DNA of 22,725 bases from an uncultured Oscillibacter sp. (GTDB taxonomy: Bacteria > Bacillota > Clostridia > Oscillospirales > Oscillospiraceae). The stretch lies in contig CAJUOD010000041.1 of NCBI GenBank assembly GCA_910587875.1, forward strand, positions 1 through 22,725, written 5' to 3'. Shown one piece after another: positions 8,809-16,270 of this stretch. A program made the position numbers and the translations under genes. The notes beneath the pieces were generated by a model. That model searched no databases and was not told where the DNA came from. It was given only the letters and a program-made list of their open reading frames with translations. The first letter of the stretch is position 1; each line of letters begins with the position of its first letter.

Positions 8809-9284
8809 GAGACCGCCCCCCTTCCGCTCCGGAGGTACAAAAACAGCCGGTCGGGCCGCCCGGAGTCCCCGGTGAGGTCCACCGTCAGCAGTCCCCGCCG
8901 CACCGACAGGGACAGGGATTCCGCCTCCATAATCCGCTCCCCGTCCTCCGGGGCCAGCTCCGCATCCTCCCCGGCGTAGAGCTCCATCAGATAGCCCTCA
9001 TGCCAGTAGACCCGGGTGACAAAGCCGTCCTCCGTAAAGGTCAGCGCGTTGGTGTCCCCAAAGGGCTCCACCGAGACGCCGCCCAGACAGTCCGCCTGGC
9101 GCACCCGGGTGGCGATGTACTGCGCGCAGGTCCTGCGGCTGTAAGATGCCTGGTCCCGGTCCGTCAGGCGGCGGTAGGCCCGCGCCCCCGTCAGCAGCAC
9201 CGACAGCACGCAGACGGCGAATATGCCGAACAGCACCAGCGCCAGGAGCCCGTCCAGATGATGTTGTATTCCCCGTCTCTTCAT
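8805..9284 (-). CDS. DUF4860-like membrane protein of the type IV pilus-like cluster
   Basis: 159 residues. From memory it resembles the DUF4860 proteins that recur next to pilC/pilT genes in Oscillospiraceae; this has not been checked by search. A basic, His-rich start (MKRRGIQHHLDG) precedes a hydrophobic helix at about residues 12-33, then an Arg/Asp-rich helix (RAYRRLTDRDQASYSRR) and a beta-rich domain with alternating hydrophobics (ALTFTEDGFVTRVYWHEG, SLSLSVRRGLLTVDL). The C-terminus reads RLFLYLRSGRG. This is minor-pilin-like overall, but with no canonical prepilin cleavage motif. Both ends overlap neighbouring genes by the four-base ATGA arrangement, a sign of tight co-translation. No biochemical role is known to me for this family. 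Confidence 0.8.
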   Translation of the reverse strand: MKRRGIQHHLDGLLALVLFGIFAVCVLSVLLTGARAYRRLTDRDQASYSRRTCAQYIATRVRQADCLGGVSVEPFGDTNALTFTEDGFVTRVYWHEGYLMELYAGEDAELAPEDGERIMEAESLSLSVRRGLLTVDLTGDSGRPDRLFLYLRSGRGAVS

Positions 9285-9598
9285 GGCGTGTTCTCCAGGA
9301 CCGTGATGTCCGGCATCAGATTCTCCGCGAAGGCGGAGTAGCGCACGGTGTAGCGCTCCTCGTCGATCTGCAGGCCGTAGTGCTCCTCCAGATAGGAGAG
9401 CGTGGGCGGATAGACGCCCTCGGCGGCGTAGCAGGCCACGCAGCTCCGGCGCAGCGTCTCCTCCAGCTGCCGCCGGTCCTCCTCCTCCCGTCCGCTGTCC
9501 AGCTCATTGACGGCCATGGCAAAGCACAGCAAAGCCGCCGCCGCGATGACCGGCAGCAGCAAGCCCTTCAGCAGGGAGAGGGAATGTCTTCTCCTCAT
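9281..9598 (-). CDS. Small membrane protein of the type IV pilus-like cluster (3)
   Basis: 105 residues from the ATG at 9598. An in-frame TTG at 9610 would add four residues and overlap pilC; ATG is preferred because GGGTGAG lies just upstream and it leaves a four-base gap after the pilC stop. A basic N-terminus (MRRRHSLSLLKG) leads into one hydrophobic helix at about residues 12-30. A charged helix (RREEEDRRQLEETLRRSC-like) and a short domain follow, containing CVACYAAEGVYPPTLSYLEEHYGL. That last stretch resembles the region after the helix in type II secretion/type IV minor pilins, where 'YP..L..L' is common. Function unknown; grouped with pilC by position and coupled translation. Confidence 0.75.
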   Translation of the reverse strand: MRRRHSLSLLKGLLLPVIAAAALLCFAMAVNELDSGREEEDRRQLEETLRRSCVACYAAEGVYPPTLSYLEEHYGLQIDEERYTVRYSAFAENLMPDITVLENTP

Positions 9599-9602
9599 AC
9601 GC

Positions 9603-10631
9603 TCACCCAATCGCCGCCATGATGTGCATCAAAGGCAGCATGACGGACAGCAGGATCAGCCCCACCAGCGCGGAGCAAAGCAGCACCAGCGCGGGCTCCA
9701 CCCGGCTCACCACGGCGTCCAGGGCGGCCTCGCCCTCCTCGCTCAAGTCCCGGGCGATCTTCTCCATGGAGGCGTCTCCCGCGCCGCTGCGCTGTCCCAG
9801 CTCCAGAAGGCGGCTCTGGTTCGCCGGCAGCAGGCCGCTGGCCTTCAGCGCGGCGCTGAGGGCCTCGCCGTCCTCCAGGCGCTTCCGGCAGTCCTCGCAG
9901 CGCCGCTTGGCGCCGCCCTCCACCAGCCCGGCGGACAGGCCCAGCGCCTCCTCCAGGGGAAGGCCGCTGGCCATGCCCATGGCCATGGCCTGGGCCAGGC
10001 GGGCGTTGTTCAGCTTCCGGCTGACGCCCCGGTCCCCGCGGCCCCGGTGCCAGAAGGACAGCAGGCTCCGCCGCAGCGGGCCCACCGCCGTAAAGAGGAA
10101 GCCCACCAGCGCCAGAACCGCCAGCACAATCCAGAAAATGGGCAGCACCCGCTCCAGCCACCGGCCCATGGTCAAAAGCCCCGCGGCCACGCCGGTGAGG
10201 CGGCTGCCCAGGGAGGCGTATACGTCGTCAAAAATCGGCAGGACCTTCACCAGGAGCACGCCGATGACCACCAGCATCAAAGCCAGCATGACCGCCGGGT
10301 ACAGCAGCGCGCTGCGCACCCGCCGGTCCATCCGCACCCGGTCCTCGTAATACTGGGACAGGGCGGCCAGCGCCTCCTCGGTCCGCCCGGTCTGCTCGCC
10401 CACTTCCACCAGGCCGCAGGCGTATGTAGGGAAAGCCGCGCTGCCCCGCATCGCGGAGGCCAGCGCGGCCCCGCCGTCCACCTCATCCGCCATGGCGGAC
10501 AGCAGCTTCTTGCGGGGCGAGTCCTCCGCCAGCAGATACAGGGCGTCTCCCGTGCCCACGCCAGCGTGGAGCAGCAGGGACAGCTCCAGGCTCATCTCGG
10601 CGATTTCCCCATAGCTCAATGTTCGTTTCAT
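9603..10631 (-). CDS. pilC: PilC/GspF-family pilus platform protein
   Basis: 342 residues. Polytopic inner-membrane protein of the GspF/PilC family, which forms the platform that couples the cytoplasmic ATPase ring to pilus subunits. Two cytoplasmic helical repeats are visible: residues 10-100 (MSLELSLLLHAGVGTGDAL, GLVEVGEQTGRTEEAL) and the matching second copy (LAQAMAMGMASGLPLEEAL, LLELGQRSGAGDASMEKIA). Membrane segments lie at about 108-134, 163-184 and 312-338. It is somewhat shorter than the roughly 400 residues of typical PilC, mainly at the N-terminus. GAGGAG overlaps the stop of the preceding transglutaminase-like gene, ten bases before the start, tying this module to the sortase-pilus genes upstream. 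The PilT-type ATPase five genes downstream is its likely motor partner. Confidence 0.92.
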   Translation of the reverse strand: MKRTLSYGEIAEMSLELSLLLHAGVGTGDALYLLAEDSPRKKLLSAMADEVDGGAALASAMRGSAAFPTYACGLVEVGEQTGRTEEALAALSQYYEDRVRMDRRVRSALLYPAVMLALMLVVIGVLLVKVLPIFDDVYASLGSRLTGVAAGLLTMGRWLERVLPIFWIVLAVLALVGFLFTAVGPLRRSLLSFWHRGRGDRGVSRKLNNARLAQAMAMGMASGLPLEEALGLSAGLVEGGAKRRCEDCRKRLEDGEALSAALKASGLLPANQSRLLELGQRSGAGDASMEKIARDLSEEGEAALDAVVSRVEPALVLLCSALVGLILLSVMLPLMHIMAAIG

Positions 10632-10641
10632 TCAGTGCTCC

Positions 10642-11724
10642 TCAATAGAGATATTTGACGGTGTAGTTTTTCCCGTCGCCGATGTACTGCATGATGGACG
10701 CGCTGCTGTTCCCGGAGGAGGCAAACGTGGGGTCCATCCGCTGCCAGGAGGTGCCGTCGAAGTAGATGATGTTGTCCACCCAGCCGGTTTTTTCCGTCCA
10801 GACGCTGACCCAGGCGTGATACTGGGTCCCGGCGTAGCCCACCACCAGCTTGCAGGGGACGCCCTGGGAGCGCAGCATGCCCGTCATCAGGGCCGCGTAG
10901 TCGAAGCAGATGCCCATCTTGGTGGAGAGCACCGTGTCCAGCACCGGCAGGTAGCCGCTCTTCACCGTGGCGGCCTTCTTCTCGTCGTAGGTCACATTTC
11001 CCACCACAAAGTCATAGACCTTGGCCACCTTGTCCAGCCCGTCGGCGCTGCTCGCCGTCAGCTCCGCCGCCTTCGCTACGGTGCCGGGAGCCACGCTGTA
11101 ATCCACATACTGGTTGGGCCGCAGGAAGGGGGCGAACTCGTCCGTCAGCGTCACCTGGAAGCTGACGGAGGCCAGCTTGGCGTACTTCTTCCCCTCGGTA
11201 TTCTGCAGGGCCATCACCTTATAGCTCCCGTTGCCGTCCGACAGGGGATAGGTGGACCAGCCGCCGGTGGGAAGGTCGTAGGTATAGGTCGTATTGGGGC
11301 CCACCACCTGCACCCGGAGCCGCTTGCTGTTGGCCCCGGCGTGGCGGACCATGACATAGCCGTCCGCGATGTTGGAGTAGTCAATTTCCGCGCCTCCGCC
11401 GCTCTCCACGGCGGTTCCGCCCGCCACGGGCAGCAGCATGGGCGACGCCGCCAAGGGCACCGCTTCCTCGTCCTCCAGCGTCACGGTCTCCTCTTCTATC
11501 AGCGCCCGGTCCTCGCGGGAAGCCTCCAGCGGAATGTGGGCGGCGCCTTCCGCCTCTTCCCTCTCAGACGGAAGGCCGAAGGCCTCTTCGTCCGTGGCGG
11601 TCCTGGTGTAAAGGGTCTCGCCGCCAAAGTCTCCAAAGGCGGCCTCGTCCGTCGCCGTTCCGGCGCAGCCCGACAGCAGCAGGCACAGCGCCAGCAGCGC
11701 GGGTATGATCTTGCTGTTGCGCAT
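10642..11724 (-). CDS. Lipoprotein with a transglutaminase-like domain
   Basis: 360 residues. The signal peptide ends in a lipobox (LLLSGC, Cys20), so the protein is predicted to be anchored in the outer leaflet of the membrane. Residues 23-100 are an acidic linker with a small direct repeat (TATDEAAFG / TATDEEAFG). A beta-rich region precedes a C-terminal transglutaminase/protease-like fold with all three catalytic residues: Cys273 in GICFDYAALM, His303 in QYHAWV and Asp331 in RMDPTF. Such bacterial domains can crosslink Gln to Lys, or act as peptidases or amidases; the sequence does not decide which. Its place between the second sortase (19-base gap) and pilC suggests a role in pilus maturation, attachment or wall processing, which is inference. 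ATG at 11724 follows AAAGGAGG. Confidence 0.88.
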   Translation of the reverse strand: MRNSKIIPALLALCLLLSGCAGTATDEAAFGDFGGETLYTRTATDEEAFGLPSEREEAEGAAHIPLEASREDRALIEEETVTLEDEEAVPLAASPMLLPVAGGTAVESGGGAEIDYSNIADGYVMVRHAGANSKRLRVQVVGPNTTYTYDLPTGGWSTYPLSDGNGSYKVMALQNTEGKKYAKLASVSFQVTLTDEFAPFLRPNQYVDYSVAPGTVAKAAELTASSADGLDKVAKVYDFVVGNVTYDEKKAATVKSGYLPVLDTVLSTKMGICFDYAALMTGMLRSQGVPCKLVVGYAGTQYHAWVSVWTEKTGWVDNIIYFDGTSWQRMDPTFASSGNSSASIMQYIGDGKNYTVKYLY

Positions 11725-11743
11725 GGGTATGAGGCCTCCTTTC

Positions 11744-12361
11744 TCAGCCGGCCGCTTCCTCGATCCGGTCGCAGCGCACGGTGACGCGCTGCCGCCCGCC
11801 CAGGGTGCAGGTAAAGAGCGTCAGATCCCACTCTCCGGCCAGCATCTCCTCGGTCTGCTCGGGCCAGAGGAGCTCCAGCTCTCTCACGGAAAAATCAAAT
11901 ACGTTCCCGTCCACGTCGGTGAACCGGACCAGCTCCCCGCCCTCCAGGGTCTTCAGGCGGCCGAAGTGCCGGTCGTAGTTGTGGGCGGCGATGATCATGT
12001 TGTCCAGATAGACCGATCCGGTGTAGCGGCAGGGGGAGATCTTCAGCTGGGGATAGCTCCACTCGCTCATCACCGGCAGGCTCAGCTCCAGGGACGGGAT
12101 ATCCAAGTAGCCGATATAGGCATAGCCGTCGATCTCCACCGTCGGCATCTCGAACCGGGGGTCCACCAGGTAATCCGGCAGGATATACTCCGGCAGCTCC
12201 TCCTGGCCCTCCTCGGTCTGGAGCTTCAGCGCCTGGAAGGTCACGTCGGCGGCGTCGCCGGCCCGGCCCTCATCCCAGACATTATACCACGTCAGCGCCA
12301 GGGCCGCAAGTATCAGCAGAAGCCCCGCCGTCATGCAGAGCGTGCCCTTCTTATTCTCCAT
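11744..12361 (-). CDS. Sortase family transpeptidase (second sortase, probably anchoring)
   Basis: 205 residues with one N-terminal membrane helix (about 8-25) and an extracellular sortase domain. Catalytic residues are visible: His127 in IIAAHN, Cys185 in LTLFTC and Arg192 in GRQRVTV. It lacks the C-terminal membrane segment seen in class C pilin polymerases, so a role in joining finished pili or the basal pilin to the wall is more likely. The exact class (D- or E-like, or A-like) cannot be set by eye. The frame is open further upstream (to 12394), but the ATG at 12361 has a strong AAGGGGGGAG site and overlaps the end of the LPQTG pilin gene by 11 bases. That overlap points to coupled translation of an enzyme and its likely substrate. 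Confidence 0.9.
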   Translation of the reverse strand: MENKKGTLCMTAGLLLILAALALTWYNVWDEGRAGDAADVTFQALKLQTEEGQEELPEYILPDYLVDPRFEMPTVEIDGYAYIGYLDIPSLELSLPVMSEWSYPQLKISPCRYTGSVYLDNMIIAAHNYDRHFGRLKTLEGGELVRFTDVDGNVFDFSVRELELLWPEQTEEMLAGEWDLTLFTCTLGGRQRVTVRCDRIEEAAG

Positions 12362-13469
12362 CGGGCTCCCCCCTTCTGTGCCGTCCCCAGCCAAAGAGGA
12401 ACAGGCACATCCCGGCCAGCGCCAGCAGGGGCACGGGCCACCAGAGCTGCCCGGTCTGGGGCAGCCTCGCCAGGGGGACGTCCTCGTCGTCTAACTCGAT
12501 TTCATCGGGGTCGTGATCCGGGTCCAGATCGGGCCGCTCGTCCAGAGGCACGTCGGGGTCCTCCAGGAAGACGTCCGGCTGGGGCGGCGGCGTTGTCGTC
12601 GTCCTGGGGGGATCGTCGTCCCGGTCCGTCTGGGGCGGGGTCACGCTGGAGTTGACAATCCGGTAGGTCCCGCCGGTCTGGGAGATGCTGACCCGGTAGG
12701 ACCCGGAGCGCTCCAAAACCTCCCAGCGGTAGCCGGGCTCCAGGTCCGTCCACTCATAGCGCCAGTTGTTCCGGGAGGACAGCTCCACCGTGTCCACCAC
12801 CTTGCCGTTGCGCAGCAGCTCCACGGTCACCGGCTCCCTGCGGGTGCCGGCGGACCAGATCTTGATGACCCGCCGGGAGACATTTTCGTGGGGCAGCTCA
12901 TCCTTCTTGGCCCCGCTCACCACCAGGTCGTAGACCCACTCCTCTCCCCGGCCGCTCTGGTCCGTCCAGTAGGGCAGGCAGACGAAGTAGGTGGAAGGCT
13001 GGCAGTCCCAGACCTCGCCGTTGGATTTGGTGATGGTATAGGGGTCCCCGGTGACCAGATAGAGCCCCACGGGGAGATCGTCGAACACAGCGACGCCGTT
13101 TCGGTTGGTGGTGGCGGTCCGCATGGGGGAGTAATACCGCTCCAGGTAGGGCCGCAGCGTGGAGGCCAGGTCCGCCCACTGGCTGGACTTGGTAACCTTG
13201 TTGAAGTCCATGACCTGGGGAAAATACCGGTCGCTTGAGAACGTGGGCAGCAGCGTGTAGCGCACGTCGGCGCTGACGCTGGCGACCCGGTAAAGGCGGA
13301 ACGTGACGCCGGGGTCCCTGAAATTCAGCGTCAGGCTGCAGGGTTCCCCGGAGGTCACGGGTATGTTCGTGCTTATGGCTCCGGCGGGCCGAATGAGGCA
13401 GACGGCGCACAGGAGCAGGCCCAGCGTCGCCGCCGCGGCCCGTTTCAATCCTTGTCTTAGCTTCATCAT
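12351..13469 (-). CDS. LPQTG-anchored accessory or basal pilin with a Cna-B-type domain
   Basis: 372 residues. A signal peptide ends near PAGA at residue 31. The first domain runs to about 190 and ends in WVYDLVVSGAKK (178-189), which resembles the pilin motif that supplies the Lys used in polymerisation. A Cna-B-type Ig-like domain follows at about 199-272 (RRVIKIW...PVTVELLRNGKVVDTVEL). Residues 277-334 are a Pro/Asp/Thr-rich stalk (PPRTTTTPPPQP, then Asp-rich), then the sorting signal LPQTG at 336-340, a hydrophobic segment and a basic tail. A proline-rich stalk is typical of basal pilins that span the wall. The expected isopeptide Glu of an 'E-box' (GLYLVEE) is replaced: the region reads GLYLVTGD. 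Flanked by two sortase genes. Starts ATGATG at 13469; the second ATG is also possible. Confidence 0.9.
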   Translation of the reverse strand: MMKLRQGLKRAAAATLGLLLCAVCLIRPAGAISTNIPVTSGEPCSLTLNFRDPGVTFRLYRVASVSADVRYTLLPTFSSDRYFPQVMDFNKVTKSSQWADLASTLRPYLERYYSPMRTATTNRNGVAVFDDLPVGLYLVTGDPYTITKSNGEVWDCQPSTYFVCLPYWTDQSGRGEEWVYDLVVSGAKKDELPHENVSRRVIKIWSAGTRREPVTVELLRNGKVVDTVELSSRNNWRYEWTDLEPGYRWEVLERSGSYRVSISQTGGTYRIVNSSVTPPQTDRDDDPPRTTTTPPPQPDVFLEDPDVPLDERPDLDPDHDPDEIELDDEDVPLARLPQTGQLWWPVPLLALAGMCLFLFGWGRHRRGEPDGE

Positions 13470-13498
13470 GGTACGCCTGCCTTTCCAACGTTTGGATT

Positions 13499-14350
13499 CT
13501 ATTGCTTCTTGACCCGCTTGCCGGAGGATTTCTTCTTTCCCCCGCCGGGAGCCGCGATGGCCCAGATGAACAGGGCCAGCAGCATGGGGGCCGCCGCCAC
13601 CGGAGCCACCAGAATGGGGTCGATGCGCACGGCGTCCGCCGTGATGCGGGCGGAGGAGGCCGCCTCGGGGGTCTCGATCCGCTTTCCGCGGACCAGGAGG
13701 CGGTGGGTGTTGATGCCGTAAGGGGTACAGGTGACGAGGGTGCAGTGGTCCTGCCCCTCCTGGACCACCAGATCGCCCATCTCGTCCGGGAGGACGATGT
13801 GGATCTGGTCCACCTCATAGGTGAGGGTCTCGTTGAGAATGCGGAGCATGAAGATATCACCCTCGGACAGATCGTCCAGGTCCGTGAAGAGCTTCGCGCT
13901 GGGCAGCCCCCGGTGTCCCGAGAGGACGCAGTGGGTGGAGGGCCCTCCCACGGGCAGCGTGCTGCCCTGCAGGTGGCCCACGGCGATTTGCAGCACCGCG
14001 TGGCTGGTGCCGTGGTAAATGGGCAGGCTCACCTGGATGCTGGGAATCTCGATGTAGCCCATGATCCCGTTGTTGCCTACGTTCAGCTCGGAGTTATAGC
14101 CCACCGCGTCCTCCTCCAGGACCCGGAAGGGGTTAGGACGATGCAGGAGCCATTCGTTGTACTCCCGTGCGCTGCGCCAGATGCGCTCATAGTCGATGGC
14201 GTTCAGGCTGGAGACGCTCTCCGCGTACCCGGCGATGGCCCGGGACTGGTGGAAGGAGTTCCAGTAGTCGCTGGCCGTCGGGTAGAGCAGGAGTCCCACC
14301 CCCGCCAAAAGGACCAGGAGGAGGAGTATGGTGGACAGATGTTTTTTCAT
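13499..14350 (-). CDS. srtC: Class C sortase (pilin polymerase)
   Basis: 283 residues. Membrane segments at both ends (about 6-24 and 246-267) with a Lys-rich cytoplasmic tail are diagnostic of class C sortases, which join pilin subunits by isopeptide bonds. Catalytic residues: His146 in VLSGHRGLP, Cys208 in TLVTC (204-208) and Arg217 in INTHRLL. HRPNPFRV (70-77) sits where class C enzymes have an active-site lid, normally with a DP-aromatic motif; here it reads NPF, a conservative change. The gene lies directly after the backbone pilin (MPSTG protein), its most likely substrate, separated by a 56-base gap that holds a very stable hairpin. The ribosome site GGAGGGAG directly abuts that hairpin. 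Confidence 0.95.
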   Translation of the reverse strand: MKKHLSTILLLLVLLAGVGLLLYPTASDYWNSFHQSRAIAGYAESVSSLNAIDYERIWRSAREYNEWLLHRPNPFRVLEEDAVGYNSELNVGNNGIMGYIEIPSIQVSLPIYHGTSHAVLQIAVGHLQGSTLPVGGPSTHCVLSGHRGLPSAKLFTDLDDLSEGDIFMLRILNETLTYEVDQIHIVLPDEMGDLVVQEGQDHCTLVTCTPYGINTHRLLVRGKRIETPEAASSARITADAVRIDPILVAPVAAAPMLLALFIWAIAAPGGGKKKSSGKRVKKQ

Positions 14351-14365
14351 GCAGGTTCACTCCCT

Positions 14366-14398
14366 CCGCCGCGCCGCGGTCTTCCCGCGGCGCGGCGG
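14366..14398 (-). promoter_or_regulatory. 14-bp perfect GC-only hairpin between backbone pilin and sortase
   Basis: CCGCCGCGCCGCGG (14366-14379) and its exact reverse complement (14385-14398) flank a five-base loop. The stem is entirely G/C. It starts eight bases after the pilin stop and ends just before the sortase ribosome site. No U-tract follows on the minus strand, so it is a poor classical terminator. More likely roles are a 3'-end stabiliser for pilin mRNA, partial attenuation, or control of sortase translation. Confidence 0.8.
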
Positions 14399-14406
14399 AA
14401 AGGGGC

Positions 14407-16197
14407 TTACTCTTCTTCGACGCGCATCCGCCGCTTGGTGATCAGCAGAATCACCGCGCCAGCGGCCAGGATGCCGCCCACGATGTAGAAAATGGTGGTG
14501 CCGATGCCGCCGGTGGAAGGCATCTGGAATCCGGTGTTGTTCATGATTTCCGTGGAAATGGTACCCTTGTCTGTCCCGACGTTCAGCTCAATGGTTTGGT
14601 TTTCGGTAATCATTTTTCCAGTCTCGTCCTGGACCGTGATTTTGGTTTCCTTCAGGCCAACCCGTTTTCCAGCCTCATTCACCTCATACTCAATCTCGAC
14701 CTGGAAGTAGTAGGGGCCCGCCTCGTTGTACTTCTTCCCGTCAGCGGTCATGGGGTACTTGGTCTCTTCCAGCTTATATCTGCCCTCACCCAGCTTGGAG
14801 AACTGGAAATGGGCCGCATCTTCGGGAGCTTCGGCAACAACCGAAACAGTACCGTCCTCGTTCTTCACCTCATACCAGAGATGGGCGCCCTCCGCCGTGA
14901 GATCCACAGGCTGGTCTTTGTCATCAATGGGCTTTCCGGCTGCGTCCGTATGGACAGGATAACCCAGTTCTTCAATGGCCTCCCACTTTGTGCCGTCCCA
15001 CTTGGAGAGCGTGAAAACCGCGCCGGGCAGGGCAGTCTTGCGCTCGCCGTCTTTCTTGTCGGCCACTAGGGTGAGGGTAAACACGGTAACCTCGACGACC
15101 TCGCTGGGCTTTCCGTTGGACTCTACCCAGACACTGTTTTTGTTGCCGACAGCACCCACATCGGCCTTCGGCAGCAGCTGGGATTTATACTCCACATAGA
15201 CCATATCGCCGTTCTGGACCTTGCCGCCGTCCGGGAATACGACCGCAGCGGCGTCAAAGGAAACATGGAACGCGCATTCGGTGCCTTCCGCGTTTTTCAA
15301 ACTGCAGGTGTCCAGTGCGCCCGGTTCCAAGACAAAGTTACTGATATCTGCCCGGGCATTGTCACTTTGACGGATGATGTAGACCTCAAAATCCGCCCTG
15401 TCCTCGGGAATCTTCAACTGATCTCCATCCATACGGTCGTGGAAAACAATGTCGTGGGTCAAATTATCGTGATCAAAGCCCTTGATGGGGGTGCTCAGCT
15501 GGAACTTAAATTCTTCACCCTCCGGGCAATTGGTGGCGTCCATCCACTTTTGCTCGGTGGCGTCCCACACTTTTTTGTACACCTCGGGCTGATCCGGAGG
15601 AAGCTCTGCGCTCTTCTCCTGAATCTCAATTGGACCCTCGTCACCCTTGACATTATACAGAGAGAGCTTGGAAGAGCCGTCGGCGAAGGTGGCTTTGACC
15701 ATGTAGTAGCCGGGCTTACCATCAAGCGGGGTGTCAATTTTCCAAGCCGGAATTTCAGTCCGCACGCCCACGCTGTCCAGCACCTGGGCGACAAGCACGC
15801 CGGACTGATCAGCATATCTATTCCGCAGCGTGTCGAGAGCCATGGCGATATCCTTGTCGCTGGAGGTCCCGGTCAGCGATCCGAACAATTCTCTAGCCAA
15901 AGCCGCCGCAGCTTCCATATCTGTGTCTGTCTGTGTCGGCAGGGCTTTCATGCCCTCGACAAATTTATCCTTATGAAAGTGCATGTCATTGCCGGTGGGC
16001 CATTCATAGTTTTCAAAGGAACCTCCGTTCCAATCCGCGCCCATGACCTTGAACAGCTCATACTTGGTGGCGGTGCCATTCGGCGGAGCGACAAACCGGG
16101 TCGCCGTATCCGTCTCCGCCGCGAAGGCCGGCACGGCCACGGCCAGCGCCAGGACCAGGGCGAGCAGCAGGCTGCTCAGTTTCCTCATGTGTTTCAT
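14407..16197 (-). CDS. Backbone pilin, isopeptide-forming, MPSTG-anchored
   Basis: 596 residues. The signal peptide ends at about 26-27 (VPAFAA). The mature chain fits the fimbrial/SpaA-type major pilin plan: an N-terminal domain up to about 200, then EVYKKVWDA (about 204-212), whose lysines could be the acceptor for polymerisation. A D2-like isopeptide domain follows (NSVWVESNG, VVEVTVFTLTLVADK), then a SpaA/Cna-B-type domain (KTALPGAVFTLSKWDG) with the E-box YKLEETKYP near 473-481. The sorting motif is MPSTG at 559-563, then a hydrophobic segment and a basic tail (TKRRMRVEEE). The frame extends upstream to 16302, inside the previous gene, but ATG 16197 has AAGGAG at 16206-16211 and begins a proper signal peptide. 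The gene is more A+T-rich than its neighbours, as is common for surface antigens under diversifying selection. Confidence 0.93.
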   Translation of the reverse strand: MKHMRKLSSLLLALVLALAVAVPAFAAETDTATRFVAPPNGTATKYELFKVMGADWNGGSFENYEWPTGNDMHFHKDKFVEGMKALPTQTDTDMEAAAALARELFGSLTGTSSDKDIAMALDTLRNRYADQSGVLVAQVLDSVGVRTEIPAWKIDTPLDGKPGYYMVKATFADGSSKLSLYNVKGDEGPIEIQEKSAELPPDQPEVYKKVWDATEQKWMDATNCPEGEEFKFQLSTPIKGFDHDNLTHDIVFHDRMDGDQLKIPEDRADFEVYIIRQSDNARADISNFVLEPGALDTCSLKNAEGTECAFHVSFDAAAVVFPDGGKVQNGDMVYVEYKSQLLPKADVGAVGNKNSVWVESNGKPSEVVEVTVFTLTLVADKKDGERKTALPGAVFTLSKWDGTKWEAIEELGYPVHTDAAGKPIDDKDQPVDLTAEGAHLWYEVKNEDGTVSVVAEAPEDAAHFQFSKLGEGRYKLEETKYPMTADGKKYNEAGPYYFQVEIEYEVNEAGKRVGLKETKITVQDETGKMITENQTIELNVGTDKGTISTEIMNNTGFQMPSTGGIGTTIFYIVGGILAAGAVILLITKRRMRVEEE

Positions 16198-16205
16198 CTT
16201 ATGAT

Positions 16206-16211
16206 CTCCTT
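16206..16211 (-). promoter_or_regulatory. Ribosome binding site fixing the backbone pilin start
   Basis: AAGGAG on the minus strand, eight bases before the ATG at 16197. It favours this start over the upstream in-frame ATG at 16302, which lies inside the end of the preceding surface-protein gene. It sits in the 73-base gap 16198-16270, which otherwise holds only a weak GAGGGC...GCCCCTC inverted repeat. Confidence 0.75.
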
Positions 16212-16270
16212 TCTTGTGCTTAGGATTCTCTCTCGCTAAGTCTCGCTTGGGATGGAGGGGCATTCCGCCC

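Noticed and set aside
9599..9610. TTG start for the small gene after pilC
   Set aside because: Possible, but the ATG at 9598 has a better-placed GGGTGAG and avoids overlap with the pilC stop.
12362..12394. Earlier start for the second sortase
   Set aside because: It adds 11 polar residues inside the pilin gene and has a poorer ribosome site than the ATG at 12361.
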